Origin: Paenibacillus sp. FSL H8-0537
GTDB taxonomy: Bacteria > Bacillota > Bacilli > Paenibacillales > Paenibacillaceae
DNA length: 64,000 nt
Assembly: GCF_038051995.1 (NCBI RefSeq)
Contig: NZ_CP150290.1
Coordinates: 4,206,001-4,270,000 of the forward strand
Direction: 5' to 3'
Shown: one piece after another, positions 45,460-55,517 of the stretch
Layout of the letters: each line of letters starts with the position of its first letter
Numbering within the stretch: the first letter of the stretch is position 1
Made by a program: the position numbers and the translations under genes
The notes under the pieces: model-generated
The model's input: only the letters and a program-made list of their open reading frames with translations
The model's database searches: none
Told to the model about the DNA's origin: nothing

Positions 45460-46665
45460 TTAAGCGAACAATCCGCCAAACGAGCGCTTCAGCATTTTCC
45501 ACCAGCCAGCCCGTTCAATCGTCTGCGGCGCATCAACTGGGAATTCCTTAAGCAGTTTATCTCCCTGATACACGAGCAACTTGCCGATCGGCGCACCAAT
45601 TGCAATAGGAGCTTTAATCGAGCCGTCGATTTTCAGCTCGTAGCGGATATCGCTTGTGTTTGCCCCTTTTTTGAGCAGTATGCTGTAAGCATGGGGAGCG
45701 ACCAGCTCAAGCTCGGACACAACGCCCTTCTCTACATGCACCTTGCCCATGGCATCGCCCTCTTTAAAAATCGGATGCGTCGTATATTGGGCAAACGCAT
45801 AATCAAACATTTGCGACACTTCCGTGTTGCGCGTCTTCGTATTCGGCTCCCCCATCACGACCGCAATAACGCGAAGCCCATCCCGTCTTGCCGTTGCCGA
45901 TAAACAAAACTTGGCTTCATTCGTAAATCCGGTTTTCAGGCCGTCTGCCCCGCTATAGAACCGTACAAGCTTATTCGTGTTGACGAGCCAGAATGGCTTC
46001 TCTGACGTTTTGCGCAAATAATCCTGATACATGCCGGTATACTTCGTAATATCCGTATGCCCCAGCAGTTCACGGGACATAACCGCAATGTCATGGGCTG
46101 ACGAATAATGATCCTTTGAAGGCAAGCCATTGCAATTGGCAAAATGGGTTTCCTTCAGCCCGAGCTGCTTCGCTTTCTCGTTCATCATTGCTACGAATTG
46201 CTCCTCGGTGCCTCCGAGCTTTTCTGCCATCGCAACAGAAGCGTCATTGCCGGAAGCCAGAGCGATTCCTTTAATCATGTCATCCACGCTCATTTCCTCT
46301 CCAGGCTCCAGAAAAATTTGCGAGCCGCCCATGGAGGAAGCATATTCGCTCGTCTGTACCTTGTCGGTCAGCTTGAGCTTGCCGTCAGCCAGTGCTTCCA
46401 TAATAAGCAGCATGGTCATAATTTTAGTGATGCTTGCCGGAGGCAGCTGATCGTGGCTGTTTTTCTCATAAATAATCGTTCCGCTGTCCGCGTCCATAAG
46501 AATGGCAGACCGGGCCGATGGCGCCAGATGAGGCTCCACGCTTCCGGACTGCTCCGCTGCTGGAAGCGAGGGCATCTCACCCGCTTCTTCGGCGAATACA
46601 GCAGTTGGCAAAGAGACAGCGAGCGCAAGGATGCATAAGCAAAGTTTATTCCGTAATTTTTTCAA
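45460..46665 (-). CDS. dacF: D-alanyl-D-alanine carboxypeptidase DacF
   Basis: About 401 aa from a TTG at 46665, 10 nt after AGGAGG; the frame runs on to 46971, but the upstream part is a repeat and intergenic sequence. A signal peptide (KKLRNKLCLCILALAVSLPT, then AVFA) precedes the mature protein. The penicillin-binding motifs are SITK (about 78), SGN (about 137) and KTG (about 240), as in S11 peptidases. It trims the terminal D-alanine of peptidoglycan stem peptides. In B. subtilis dacF is next to spoIIA and is forespore-expressed; here 170 bp separate it from spoIIAA. Confidence 0.93.
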   Translation of the reverse strand: MKKLRNKLCLCILALAVSLPTAVFAEEAGEMPSLPAAEQSGSVEPHLAPSARSAILMDADSGTIIYEKNSHDQLPPASITKIMTMLLIMEALADGKLKLTDKVQTSEYASSMGGSQIFLEPGEEMSVDDMIKGIALASGNDASVAMAEKLGGTEEQFVAMMNEKAKQLGLKETHFANCNGLPSKDHYSSAHDIAVMSRELLGHTDITKYTGMYQDYLRKTSEKPFWLVNTNKLVRFYSGADGLKTGFTNEAKFCLSATARRDGLRVIAVVMGEPNTKTRNTEVSQMFDYAFAQYTTHPIFKEGDAMGKVHVEKGVVSELELVAPHAYSILLKKGANTSDIRYELKIDGSIKAPIAIGAPIGKLLVYQGDKLLKEFPVDAPQTIERAGWWKMLKRSFGGLFA

Positions 46666-46779
46666 GAACAGATTCCCTCCTATGAAGCTGCGGCAGCCCG
46701 GATTTCGCAAAAAAGTTCGGTTCACGGGAAGTCGCCGCAATTCGGCTATATTTAAATATAAGAATTTATAAGTTTCACA

Positions 46780-46853
46780 CTTATAAATGGGCTTATATTC
46801 CACCTGCGAAACGGCAGCTTTGCCGCCAAAGGACGGCTTCAGCCGTTTACGCT
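46780..46853. repeat. Dispersed palindromic repeat, copy 1
   Basis: About 74 bp beginning CTTATA, with TGCGAAACGGC and GCCGTTTACGC arms around TTTGCCGCC. A diverged copy in the same orientation lies at 61372-61446. It sits upstream of dacF and accounts for most of the gap from 46666 to 46910. Confidence 0.6.
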
Positions 46854-46910
46854 TGTCTTCCACAGTGTCGCCTGTTTTTATGTAAATTATTCCAAAGTTC
46901 CTATATTCAC

Positions 46911-46954
46911 AAAAAAAACCGCCCTTGCAGAAGCTTTCGCTTCCGCAAGCACGG
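46911..46954 (-). terminator. Terminator after the Spo0E-like gene
   Basis: A GC-rich hairpin (ACCGTGCTTGCGGAAGC against GCTTCTGCAAGGGCGGT, some mismatches) is followed on the minus strand by eight T residues. It separates the Spo0E-like gene from dacF. Confidence 0.75.
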
Positions 46955-47079
46955 TTTTTGAATTTTTTCACGTCATCACTTGCTTAATAAATCTAATTAC
47001 CCCTTTGTAATGCGACTCTCGCCCTCGCTCAAGCATCATAGGACCGTTCTTATCATACGTTTCATGCCATTTGCTCTGT

Positions 47080-47250
47080 TTATTTATGGCTGGAAACGGT
47101 CCGTCGCTCTTCCTGCGCACGAACGATTAAAACGTCTAGCGATTGGCTTAGCCGCAGTACCTCCCGGTTCAGAAAAGTTTGCTTGATGAGCGCCGTTTCA
47201 ACCATTTTATCGCGCAACTTCTCCATCTCCAAGAGCAATTGGTTGTCCAT
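47080..47250 (-). CDS. Spo0E-family aspartyl-phosphate phosphatase
   Basis: 56 aa from the ATG at 47250, preceded by TGGAGTG; an ATG 15 nt upstream has a poorer site. A two-helix protein with the family signature SQSLDVLIV near residue 38. Spo0E-type proteins remove phosphate from Spo0A and delay sporulation. It is monocistronic, with a terminator downstream. Confidence 0.8.
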   Translation of the reverse strand: MDNQLLLEMEKLRDKMVETALIKQTFLNREVLRLSQSLDVLIVRAQEERRTVSSHK

Positions 47251-47415
47251 TTCACTCCACTCCATTTTTCTATAATTACGGACATTATACGACGATGGCG
47301 TTTTAAAATACTGTCACAATGAGTCGAGCCAAATATTACAATTGTGTTACAAATATGCGGACAAAATAACACGACTATTTTGCTTTTTTTATCTACTTTA
47401 GCAATAAACTGTTCT

Positions 47416-48240
47416 TTAAATGAGCGGGACCAAACCTTTTACGAGGTCTAAAAACTCAGATTTCACGCGCTCTGCCGTCTCCATAACCTCTTCGTGATTA
47501 AGCGGTTGATCCAGAATGCCCGCAGCCATATTCGTAATACAAGAAATGCCAAGAACTTCAATTCCCGCATGTCTTGCGGTAATCACTTCCGCAACGGTCG
47601 ACATTCCGACAGCATCTGCCCCCAAAACGCGCAGCATGCGAATTTCCGCTGGTGTTTCATACGTTGGTCCGAGCAGTCCGGCATATACCCCTTCAGCAAG
47701 TGCAAGCCCTTGGCTTGCCGCAAGTTCACGGGCAATACCGCGCAGACGCTTGCTGTAAGCCTCCGACATATCAGGAAAACGAACACCCAGCTCGTTATCA
47801 TTAGGGCCAATTAGCGGGTTTTTGCCTGTCATGTTCAGGTGGTCGGAAATCAGCATCAGATTGCCGGATTCAAAAGCAAGGTTGACGCCGCCAGCTGCAT
47901 TGGTCACAAGCAGCGTCGATACGCCAAGCGCCTTCATTACGCGCACCGGAAATGCTGTTAGCTCAGGGCCGTAGCCCTCATACATATGGAAGCGGCCCCG
48001 CATCAATAGCACTGGCCGCCCTGACAGGGTACCGATAAGCAGCTCGCCTGCATGGCCTTCCACTGTGGACACTGGGAAATGGGGAATATCGTTGTACGCA
48101 ATCGTCACTGGATTTTCCAAATGATCGCCGAGAACGCCCAGTCCAGAACCCATAATAAGGCCGACCTCTGGCAACAAGTTCGTACGTCCGGCAATGTAAG
48201 CTGCCGCTTCTTTAATTTGTGCTGCTGTAATTACGCTCAT
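47416..48240 (-). CDS. punA: Purine nucleoside phosphorylase (PNP type I)
   Basis: 274 aa from the ATG at 48240, 8 nt after GGAGG. It cleaves purine (deoxy)ribonucleosides with phosphate to base plus (deoxy)ribose-1-phosphate. Visible motifs: GLIMGSGLG, the phosphate-site HFPVSTVEGHAG and RGRFHMYEG, VTNAAGG, GPTYETPAEIRM and DAVGMSTVAEV. Phosphopentomutase is directly upstream, giving the usual nucleoside salvage pair. Confidence 0.95.
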   Translation of the reverse strand: MSVITAAQIKEAAAYIAGRTNLLPEVGLIMGSGLGVLGDHLENPVTIAYNDIPHFPVSTVEGHAGELLIGTLSGRPVLLMRGRFHMYEGYGPELTAFPVRVMKALGVSTLLVTNAAGGVNLAFESGNLMLISDHLNMTGKNPLIGPNDNELGVRFPDMSEAYSKRLRGIARELAASQGLALAEGVYAGLLGPTYETPAEIRMLRVLGADAVGMSTVAEVITARHAGIEVLGISCITNMAAGILDQPLNHEEVMETAERVKSEFLDLVKGLVPLI

Positions 48241-48258
48241 AGTGATATCCTCCAAGTC

Positions 48259-48298
48259 GTTAGTTCGTTAGTTCGTTAGTTCGTTAGTTCGTTAGTTC
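48259..48298. repeat. Five tandem copies of an 8-bp unit (GTTAGTTC)
   Basis: Five exact copies in the punA-deoB gap, followed by degenerate copies to about 48313. The array ends 19 bp before the punA start, so it lies in the transcribed spacer just ahead of the ribosome site. Confidence 0.95.
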
Positions 48299-48320
48299 GT
48301 TCATTAATTCGTTTATTTAA

Positions 48321-49505
48321 TTAAGCTTCAAGCAAGTCGAGAAAGCTTGTGCCGTTTGGCGGAGCTTGTACATTAAAGTTGTCAGCAATCGTCGCTCCCA
48401 AATCGGAGAAGGTTGCTCTTGTTTCGAGCTGCCTTGGCTGCTTGAAAGCCGGGCTGTAAAGCAGCAGCGGCACATACTCCCGCGTGTGGTCCGTACCCGG
48501 ATGAACGGGATCATTGCCGTGATCAGCAGTAATGACTAGCAAATCGCGCGGTCCAATTGTTTGGACAAGCTCAGGCAAGGCGCGGTCAAACTCTTCAAGT
48601 GCAGCGGCGTAGCCTTCTGGATCTCTGCGATGCCCGTACAAGGAATCGAAATCAACGAGATTCGTAAACAGCAATCCCTTGAACGGCTCCTTCAAAGCTG
48701 CAATCGTACGGGCGATGCCATCGGCGTTGCTCTTCGTCGGCGTAGAAGCATTAATGCCCTCTCCGTCAAAAATATCATTGATTTTACCGATGGAGATCGT
48801 GTCGAGTCCCCCATCCTGAAGCGCATTTAGCACCGTAGGCTCTGGCGGCTTGACTGCATAATCATGGCGGTTAGGCGTACGCTTGAACGCGCCTGGCTCC
48901 CCTTCATACGGTCTTGCAATGACCCGGCCTACTGTATAACGCTCATCCATCGTCAGCTCGCGCGCAATTTCGCAAGCACGGTACAGCTCGTCTAGCGGGA
49001 TGATGCCTTCATGCGCTGCAATTTGAAAAACGCTGTCAGCAGAAGTGTAGACGATCCATGCCCCCGTCTCCATTTGCTCAGCGCCCAGCTCGTCCAAAAT
49101 TTCCGTACCGCTTGCCGGCTTATTGCCAATGACCTTGCGCCCGGTGCGCTCTTCGAATAAAGTGATCAGCTCATCCGGAAAGCCATCCGGAAACGTCTGA
49201 AATGGAACCATCAGCTTCAGCCCCATCAGCTCCCAATGCCCAGTCATCGTATCCTTGCCGACCGATACCTCCTGCATTTTTCCATAGTAGGCACCAGAAG
49301 GCTCATCTGCGGGCTTCCAATCACCCAGTGGCGCAATACGATCAAGACCAAGCTGGCGCAAATTCGGCAGGCTTGTCCCCTTCACTCTTTCCACGATATG
49401 ACCAAGCGTGTGCGACCCGAGGTCACCGAACGCCTCTGCATCCGGCTGTTCGCCAATTCCAACGCTGTCAAGCACAATAACGGCAATACGATCAAATTTA
49501 CTCAT
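48321..49505 (-). CDS. deoB: Phosphopentomutase
   Basis: 394 aa, full length for the family. Alkaline-phosphatase-fold metal sites: VLDSVGIG at 11-18, [11 protein letters not shown] near 83 (the Thr is phosphorylated), and near 328 ITADHGNDP and [11 protein letters not shown]. It interconverts ribose-1-phosphate or deoxyribose-1-phosphate with the 5-phosphates, taking the product of the nucleoside phosphorylase. A short AAAGG site precedes the ATG. Confidence 0.97.
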   Translation of the reverse strand: MSKFDRIAVIVLDSVGIGEQPDAEAFGDLGSHTLGHIVERVKGTSLPNLRQLGLDRIAPLGDWKPADEPSGAYYGKMQEVSVGKDTMTGHWELMGLKLMVPFQTFPDGFPDELITLFEERTGRKVIGNKPASGTEILDELGAEQMETGAWIVYTSADSVFQIAAHEGIIPLDELYRACEIARELTMDERYTVGRVIARPYEGEPGAFKRTPNRHDYAVKPPEPTVLNALQDGGLDTISIGKINDIFDGEGINASTPTKSNADGIARTIAALKEPFKGLLFTNLVDFDSLYGHRRDPEGYAAALEEFDRALPELVQTIGPRDLLVITADHGNDPVHPGTDHTREYVPLLLYSPAFKQPRQLETRATFSDLGATIADNFNVQAPPNGTSFLDLLEA

Positions 49506-49640
49506 GTAGTCCCAACCTTTCTAATGTTAGATCTGGTGAAAAACAATAGGCTTATGTGAAAGGTTTGACTTTCCACCAGCATTCCGTGCGCATCCGCTCT
49601 GCCTGACCTAGTCTTAAGCAACCGGCGATCTCGCTATCTT

Positions 49641-50531
49641 TCAAGCGCGTGGATGCGCGCTGTTGTATACGTCTTTCATTTTCAGCTTTGTCAGCTTGGA
49701 GTATTTCTGGGTTGTAGCAACGTCGGCGTGGCCAAGCAAAGCTTGTACGGTACGCACATCTGCGCCGTTTTCCAGCAAATGAGCGGCAAACGAATGGCGC
49801 AGCGTATGCGGCGTTATATCTGCTTCAATGCCCGCCTCTTTTGCATACTTTTTGACCGTTTTCCAGAAGCCCTGCCGCGTCATCCGAGTTCCCAAATGAT
49901 TTAAAAACAGCGCATCCTCCTGCTTGCCGTGCCGCAGCAGCCCGATTCGCCCATGCTCCAAATAGCCATTCAGCGCCTCTGCAGCTTTTCTCCCAAATGG
50001 AACGATACGCTCCTTGCGGTTGCTGCCTACACACTGGATAAAACCGAGCTGCTGATTGACGCTTGACACATCCAGTGAAATGAGCTCTGACACGCGCATG
50101 CCTGTCGCATACAGCAGCTCCAGCATCGCCTTATCCCGCTTCCCTGCTGTCGTTACGCATTGGGGCGTGTCCAGCAGCAGACTTGTATGCTCCATCGATA
50201 AAATTTGCGGCGGCTTCGTTTCCTGCTTCGGCGATTCAATATAGATGGAAGGGTCGCGATCGATGAAACCTTCAACGAGCAAGTAATGAAAGAAGGCGCG
50301 TATCGACACGATGTGCCGTGATAAAGTGGACGGCTTGCGCCCTTCCTCCTTCAACTGCAGCAAATAATGCGCCAAATGATGCTTTTGAACGGCCGCTGCT
50401 TCCTCGATTTTCTGGCTTTCCATATAATCCAGCAGATACAGCAAATCCCGCCCGTACGACTCCAATGTATTTTTCGACAAGGAGCGTTCTACGCTTAAAA
50501 AACGAATAAAAGAGTTCACCAAAGATTTCAT
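49641..50531 (-). CDS. xerD: Tyrosine recombinase XerD
   Basis: 296 aa from the ATG at 50531 (AAAGGA 6 nt upstream), the usual XerD length; the frame extends to 50594. The N-terminal core-binding domain (SFIRFLSVERSLSKNTLESY) is followed by the catalytic residues: Arg in ATGMRVSEL, HTLRHSFAAHLL, LGHADVATTQKYSK. It resolves chromosome dimers at dif together with XerC or CodV. Order with deoB and yqzK matches B. subtilis (drm-ripX-yqzK). Confidence 0.93.
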   Translation of the reverse strand: MKSLVNSFIRFLSVERSLSKNTLESYGRDLLYLLDYMESQKIEEAAAVQKHHLAHYLLQLKEEGRKPSTLSRHIVSIRAFFHYLLVEGFIDRDPSIYIESPKQETKPPQILSMEHTSLLLDTPQCVTTAGKRDKAMLELLYATGMRVSELISLDVSSVNQQLGFIQCVGSNRKERIVPFGRKAAEALNGYLEHGRIGLLRHGKQEDALFLNHLGTRMTRQGFWKTVKKYAKEAGIEADITPHTLRHSFAAHLLENGADVRTVQALLGHADVATTQKYSKLTKLKMKDVYNSAHPRA

Positions 50532-50638
50532 CCTGTTTCCTTTCATGCTTCCAGCCTCTGCACGCGATTCATGCGTACTTCGGTATTTCCACACCCGGGA
50601 TCATAAATCCTGCTTGGCAAGCTTTTTATCCCGCCCCG

Positions 50639-50872
50639 CTATTCGCCGTACCAATAGAAAAAACGCAGCCTATCCGCTATATTACCATTATCCCACTCAT
50701 ATGTACTATGCCAAATAGCCTTTACGGCCTCACCCTGCGGAACTTCATAAGGATTGCTTGGCGACACGACATCAACGAGCCAATCATAGCCGCCAGTGGC
50801 AACTACGAACAAGCTGATGAACAGCAGCATAAATACGAAGCGGCTGAACCATTTGCGTGCAGAGAATACCAT
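50639..50872 (-). CDS. yqzK: YqzK-like DUF4227 membrane protein
   Basis: 77 aa from the ATG at 50872 after GAGGG. One N-terminal transmembrane helix (FVFMLLFISLFVVATGGY), then a polar tail with PYEVPQGEAVKA and a tryptophan-rich end. Function unknown. Assignment rests on size, topology and position beside xerD, as in Bacillus. Confidence 0.75.
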   Translation of the reverse strand: MVFSARKWFSRFVFMLLFISLFVVATGGYDWLVDVVSPSNPYEVPQGEAVKAIWHSTYEWDNGNIADRLRFFYWYGE

Positions 50873-51043
50873 TTTGCCCTCGCCCCTCTCTAGACATGCA
50901 GGCAGGTTTGTCCCGCCCACTTTACCATATGATGAGAGAGGGGCTTATATGCGGAAGGAAAGGGTCTTGTGCGCCGACTCGCGGCGGTGTTTATAGCCAT
51001 TCAAAAACAGCCGGGTATCCTTAACCATCTTAGCATCATTTGC

Positions 51044-52159
51044 TCACGACAGCAGCGTTTGGATCGGTGTAAATGGCAGGTCCAGTGCGGCAGCAACCTG
51101 CTCATAAGTTAATTTGCCGCTATGCGTATTGACGCCTTTCTGCAGAGGCTCGCTCAGCTTTATTGCTGCCAGCCCATCATTTGCGAGCAGCAGCGCATAT
51201 GGCATCGTAACATTCGTCAGCGCAAAGGTCGAGGTGCGCGGTACAGCACCTGGAATATTCGCTACCGCATAATGGATGACGCCATGCTTGATGTAAATCG
51301 GGTCCTTATGCGTAGTGGCTCGGTCAACCGTAGCTATGGAGCCGCCTTGGTCTACGGCGACATCGACGATGACTGCGCCTTTTTTCATCGTTTTGACCAT
51401 ATCCTCCGTCACCAGATGAGGCGCTTTGGCCCCCGGAATCAGTACGGCACCAATGAGCAGGTCCGCCTTCGCCACCGCCTCGGCAATATGATACGTACTC
51501 GACATCACGGTCTGAATACGGCCGCCAAATACATCATCGAGGTAGCGCATTCGATCAAGACTCCGCTCAAGCAGCACGACGGTTGCTCCCATGCCGAGCG
51601 CAACCTTCGCAGCATTCGTTCCGACGATGCCGCCCCCGATAATGACGACCTCGGCTGGCGCTACCCCAGGCACACCGCCTAGCAGAACGCCACGTCCCCC
51701 GTTAAACGCCTCTAAAAACTGTGCGCCAACTTGTACGGCCATTCGCCCTGCAACCTCGCTCATCGGCGTCAGCAGCGGCAGGCTCCCATTCTGAAGCTGA
51801 ATCGTTTCATAGGCAATGGCGGTTACCTCGCTGTCCATTAAAGCTTTCGCCAGCTCCGGCGCAGCCGCAAGATGCAAATAAGTGAACAACAGCTGCCCTT
51901 TGCGGAAATAACTATATTCCTCTGGGAGAGGCTCCTTTACTTTCATAATCATTTCTGCGCGTTCCCATACTCGAGCAGCCGAGTCTACAATTACGGCACC
52001 CTCACTTGCATAGTCGCCGTCCTGAAAGCCGCTGCCATCTCCTGCCCCTGTCTGTACAAGCACTTGATGTCCGGCCGCCTTAAGCATGGTGACGCCTGCT
52101 GGCGTCAATGCCACCCGGTATTCACTCGTTTTTATTTCTTTGGGAACGCCAATGATCAT
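51044..52159 (-). CDS. ald: Alanine dehydrogenase
   Basis: 371 aa from the ATG at 52159, 7 nt after AGGAGG. It oxidises L-alanine to pyruvate with NAD+. Visible: the N-terminal [20 protein letters not shown], the substrate region [11 protein letters not shown], the catalytic TYLHLAA, the NAD-binding [20 protein letters not shown] and the family-typical [16 protein letters not shown]. The 190-bp gap to the divergent protease gene holds both promoters; I could not fix either. Confidence 0.97.
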   Translation of the reverse strand: MIIGVPKEIKTSEYRVALTPAGVTMLKAAGHQVLVQTGAGDGSGFQDGDYASEGAVIVDSAARVWERAEMIMKVKEPLPEEYSYFRKGQLLFTYLHLAAAPELAKALMDSEVTAIAYETIQLQNGSLPLLTPMSEVAGRMAVQVGAQFLEAFNGGRGVLLGGVPGVAPAEVVIIGGGIVGTNAAKVALGMGATVVLLERSLDRMRYLDDVFGGRIQTVMSSTYHIAEAVAKADLLIGAVLIPGAKAPHLVTEDMVKTMKKGAVIVDVAVDQGGSIATVDRATTHKDPIYIKHGVIHYAVANIPGAVPRTSTFALTNVTMPYALLLANDGLAAIKLSEPLQKGVNTHSGKLTYEQVAAALDLPFTPIQTLLS

Positions 52160-52351
52160 GAAAAAACCTCCTAAAGAAAATAATGGGGATATAGCCATAT
52201 TGTACGTCAACTGATTGTCCTAAGCGATACATTTTCCAACTGCTGCAAAAAATATGTATATGGGGACGAATACCCAGTCCACACCTGCCCCTCCTCCATA
52301 CACTACACAAGTAGTCTCATGTCTGCCTATAACATGGAGGAGGAGCCCATC

Positions 52352-53512
52352 ATGCCTCGTTTGGATAACCTGATCGCTTCCTGTTCTGCCTATAAACCAT
52401 CTAAACATACAGAACGCCAGCTCATCAGCTTTACTACGCACAGCTCTTATAAACGCTGCTTGCGCCTGCTTGAATCGCGCGGCATTCATCCATTCAAAAC
52501 GATGCCCGGCTGCAAAATGATTGGCTTTCTGCTGGATCGGCGCAGCTCTTGGAAAAATATTATTCGGCATCCTGATGTCAAGGTGATGGAGCGGGATGTG
52601 AAGATCCGCAAGCATGATACCACTCCCCGTATAACAACCCGTACTATAAAACCAAATCTCCCCATTATAAAAACGACCATAGACACGAATAAGGTGCCAT
52701 GGAATATTAAAAGAGTACAGGCGCCGCTTGCTTGGAAGCGCACACTCGGCAGGCCTGTCAAGCTTGCCATTATTGATACCGGCATTGCCAAGCATCCCGA
52801 TCTGCGCATAGCAGGCGGCGTCAATACGATGGGGGGCTTAAGCTATTACGATGATAATGGCCATGGTACGCATGTTGCTGGCATTGCCGCAGGCAGAGGC
52901 TTAACAGGCTTGTACGGCGTAGCTCCCAATGTAAAGCTGTATGCCGTAAAGGCACTCGACCGTTACGGTTCTGGCTACGTGTCAGATATTGTAGATGCCA
53001 TTGAATGGTGCATCCGCAACAAAATGAACGTTATTAATATGAGCTTTGGCATCGTCAGCGGCCAGCATAGCGATTTGCTGCGCCAGGCAATCAAGCGGGC
53101 AGCGAAGCAGGGAATCATCATATCAGCCTCAGCCGGCAACGAGGGGCCAAATACGACGACGATCGACGAGCCAGCTTCCTTTCCGGAGACGATCGCAGTC
53201 GCTGCTACCAATCGGCTTAATCAAATTGCCGATTACAGCAATCGAGGAATGGGCATTGATGTTGCCGCGCCGGGAACAGAAATTCTCTCAACTTGGCTGA
53301 ATGGCAAATATGCCATCATGTCAGGAACGAGCATGTCCTCTCCCCATGTGGCTGGCGGCGCTGCTTTATTGCTCTCTGTAAGGCCAAAGCTAAGCTCCGC
53401 CCGCGTAACAACTGTTTTCCGAAAATGGTCCGTACCTCTAAATGGTTATTTGCCCATTGCGCAGGGCTCCGGCTTGCTGCGGCTCGGACGCATTGGCAAT
53501 CTAAAATCCTGA
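52352..53512 (+). CDS. S8 subtilisin-like serine protease, no signal peptide
   Basis: 386 aa from the ATG at 52352, 8 nt after GGAGGAGG; earlier in-frame ATGs overlap that site. Residues 1-115 are a basic N-terminal region without a signal sequence or membrane helix. The catalytic domain has Asp in LAIIDTGI (about 145), His in NGHGTHVAGIAAG (about 176) and Ser in SGTSMSSPHVAGG (about 330). The lack of a secretion signal suggests an intracellular or mother-cell protease, although a degenerate propeptide could be present. Monocistronic, divergent from ald. Confidence 0.88.
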   Translation: MPRLDNLIASCSAYKPSKHTERQLISFTTHSSYKRCLRLLESRGIHPFKTMPGCKMIGFLLDRRSSWKNIIRHPDVKVMERDVKIRKHDTTPRITTRTIKPNLPIIKTTIDTNKVPWNIKRVQAPLAWKRTLGRPVKLAIIDTGIAKHPDLRIAGGVNTMGGLSYYDDNGHGTHVAGIAAGRGLTGLYGVAPNVKLYAVKALDRYGSGYVSDIVDAIEWCIRNKMNVINMSFGIVSGQHSDLLRQAIKRAAKQGIIISASAGNEGPNTTTIDEPASFPETIAVAATNRLNQIADYSNRGMGIDVAAPGTEILSTWLNGKYAIMSGTSMSSPHVAGGAALLLSVRPKLSSARVTTVFRKWSVPLNGYLPIAQGSGLLRLGRIGNLKS

Positions 53513-53564
53513 TGCAGTGGGCATCCGCTATATAGCCCAAACCGTCTAGCCATACGAAACGCCA

Positions 53565-53607
53565 AAACGGCTTCGCCGTCCAGAAGCACTGGGCAGCAAA
53601 GCCGTTT
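53565..53607. terminator. Hairpin shared by the convergent protease and fur genes
   Basis: AAACGGCTT pairs with AAGCCGTTT around an inner GC-rich stem. It overlaps the fur stop codon and lies 53 bp after the protease stop. T-runs are short on both sides, so efficiency is uncertain. Confidence 0.5.
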
Positions 53608-54073
53608 ATGATTCATCTTTTTTCGCATTCGCATTCTTCTCATTGCATTTACGACAAATGCCCTGGAAGTCCAAACGATGGTCGAGAACCGAAAAACCAA
53701 ATTCCTCTTCCAATCGCTCCTCAAGTGGCAGCAGCCAATCGTCCTTTATCTCATCCATCGATCCGCATTGCACACAAATAAGATGATGATGATGATGCTT
53801 GCTGCTGTCCGTTCTCAGATCGTATCTGGCAACCCCGTCGCCAAAATTAAGCTTCTCCACTACATGCATTTCGCTTAATAACTCAAGTGTCCGATACACG
53901 GTTGCAAGGCCAATTTCGGGTGCCTTGTCCTTCACAAGCATGAACACATCTTCAGCGCTCAAGTGATCTTCCTCATTCTCAAGCAATACACGTACTGTTG
54001 CTTCACGCTGCGGGGTTAATTTGTAGCCCTGCGACTGCAACTGTTGTTTAATCTTATCAATCCGGGCTTCCAT
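53606..54073 (-). CDS. fur: Ferric uptake regulator family protein (Fur)
   Basis: 155 aa from the ATG at 54073 after GGGGGG. Winged-helix DNA-binding part (KLTPQREATVRVLLENEEDH, IGLATVYRTLELL), then the metal-rich C-terminus: the histidine cluster KHHHHHLIC, and the CVQCG and CRKC pairs that form the structural zinc site. Its place between yqzK and spoIIM matches B. subtilis fur rather than perR or zur. It represses iron-uptake genes when Fe2+ is bound. Confidence 0.88.
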   Translation of the reverse strand: MEARIDKIKQQLQSQGYKLTPQREATVRVLLENEEDHLSAEDVFMLVKDKAPEIGLATVYRTLELLSEMHVVEKLNFGDGVARYDLRTDSSKHHHHHLICVQCGSMDEIKDDWLLPLEERLEEEFGFSVLDHRLDFQGICRKCNEKNANAKKDES

Positions 54074-54178
54074 GATTTCCCCCCTACCACACATGTCTGC
54101 GCCAACATCAGAAAACGTTTGCTTTCATTATAGATTCAAACCCTTGTGAAAGTCAAACATTTTGGCATAGAATGGGCA

Positions 54179-54823
54179 TCAGATTGCCGCGGCAGAAGCG
54201 TCTAAAATCGGCGCTGCCCAGCTCATTAACAGTGGAGAGACGTAAGCTTCAAGCAAAGCGGCACCGATTAAAACCATCAGCATCATCAGCGCTGTCGTCG
54301 TAAAGCTGAGCATTTGCGGGGCAAGCGTGCCATTTTGCCGCAGCAGCCTATTTTTCACCACATAAATCGAAAAAGAAAGCGCAGAAGCACTCGCCATCAA
54401 AATGGCCGGCACAATAATTAAATTAGGCGGCGCTATCGAGACGAGCGAAAACAGCACGCCCTTCCATGAATATTGCGTAATAAGCGTTCCAAGCGCAAAA
54501 CCGACGAGCACGCCTTTTAGAAAATCCATAGCCAGCACCAGCGGTATTCCAACAACGGTAATTCCAAGAAACCACAGCACCAGCAGCCATTTTCCATGAA
54601 AAAAAACGCGCTCCCAAAACATAGCCTCACTACCCGCTGCCGTCCCGCCATGCATGAGCTGCACATATTGGTCCATGTCCGTTGCCAAGTCCTGCTGCTG
54701 CTCAAAGGTCAGTGCATTCACCATCAACGCGCCAAAAATAACGCCCACGACAAACAGCACGCCTACAAATACATACAGCGTCAGCTGGCTCCCTGCGGGC
54801 CCCTTCCCCATTCGCGAACGCAT
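54179..54823 (-). CDS. spoIIM: Stage II sporulation protein M
   Basis: 214 aa integral membrane protein with about five hydrophobic helices; residues 16-38 are the first, and FWERVFFHGKWLLVLWFLGI and GVLVGFALGTLITQYSWKG are typical of the family. SpoIIM, with SpoIID and SpoIIP, drives septal peptidoglycan thinning during engulfment. It lies just upstream of the nudF-mciZ region, as in Bacillus. Confidence 0.95.
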   Translation of the reverse strand: MRSRMGKGPAGSQLTLYVFVGVLFVVGVIFGALMVNALTFEQQQDLATDMDQYVQLMHGGTAAGSEAMFWERVFFHGKWLLVLWFLGITVVGIPLVLAMDFLKGVLVGFALGTLITQYSWKGVLFSLVSIAPPNLIIVPAILMASASALSFSIYVVKNRLLRQNGTLAPQMLSFTTTALMMLMVLIGAALLEAYVSPLLMSWAAPILDASAAAI

Positions 54824-54913
54824 AGCCTTCCCCCTCTTGTCCCATGTGCTAAAGTGTATGTTCCTTCAAGCACACCTATGACGGAAGAGAAAGCGCTGAT
54901 TTCGTTCTTCTTT

Positions 54914-55477
54914 CTAAACAGGCAGTTTGCCCGTTAGCAAATAAAGCTTCCATACATAGACAGCCATAATTGTTTTGGCATCACTGATGCGGCCTTCGGA
55001 GATGAAGGCTTCCGCTTCCGGAAGCGTAATCGCCATCACTTCCAGAAACTCATCCTCATCCGTCTGCTGCTTGCCGGAAACGATCTGATCCGTGAAATAA
55101 ACATACAGCTTCTCATCCGCAAAACCCGGCGACGTATAAAAAGCGCTCACAAGCTGCAGCGTATCCGCTTTGTAGCCTGTCTCCTCCTCCAGCTCGCGCT
55201 TCGCCGCCTCAAGTGGATCTTCACCAGCATCCAGCTTGCCAGCCGGAAGCTCGATCTGGAATTTCTCAAGAGGCTTGCGGTACTGCTCCACGACGAGCAG
55301 CTTGCCATTTAATAGAGCGATAACGGCCGCAGCGCCCGGATGCTTGACGATTTCCCTTGTCGCCGTACTGCCATCCGGCAAGGCGACCGTGTCTACCTGC
55401 AGCGAAATGATTTTGCCAGAAAAAATCGATTCGGTGTGGGTTGTTTCTTCTTTCCAGCGATTAATTTCCTGATTCAT
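54914..55477 (-). CDS. nudF: NUDIX hydrolase, ADP-ribose pyrophosphatase
   Basis: 187 aa. The full Nudix box, G-x5-E-x7-REL-x-EE-x-G, is present (GKLDAGEDPLEAAKRELEEE then TGY near 90-112). The downstream proline and glutamate residues (YTSPGFADEKLYVYF) are typical of ADP-ribose pyrophosphatases, which hydrolyse ADP-ribose to AMP and ribose-5-phosphate. Neighbours spoIIM and mciZ match the B. subtilis nudF locus. Confidence 0.9.
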   Translation of the reverse strand: MNQEINRWKEETTHTESIFSGKIISLQVDTVALPDGSTATREIVKHPGAAAVIALLNGKLLVVEQYRKPLEKFQIELPAGKLDAGEDPLEAAKRELEEETGYKADTLQLVSAFYTSPGFADEKLYVYFTDQIVSGKQQTDEDEFLEVMAITLPEAEAFISEGRISDAKTIMAVYVWKLYLLTGKLPV

Positions 55478-55517
55478 GAATGAATATTCCCCTTTGCGTG
55501 TAAGAATATGGTAACAT

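Noticed and set aside
45460..46971. Longer 503-aa version of DacF
   Set aside because: The extension covers a dispersed repeat and a terminator; the TTG at 46665 starts directly at the signal peptide.
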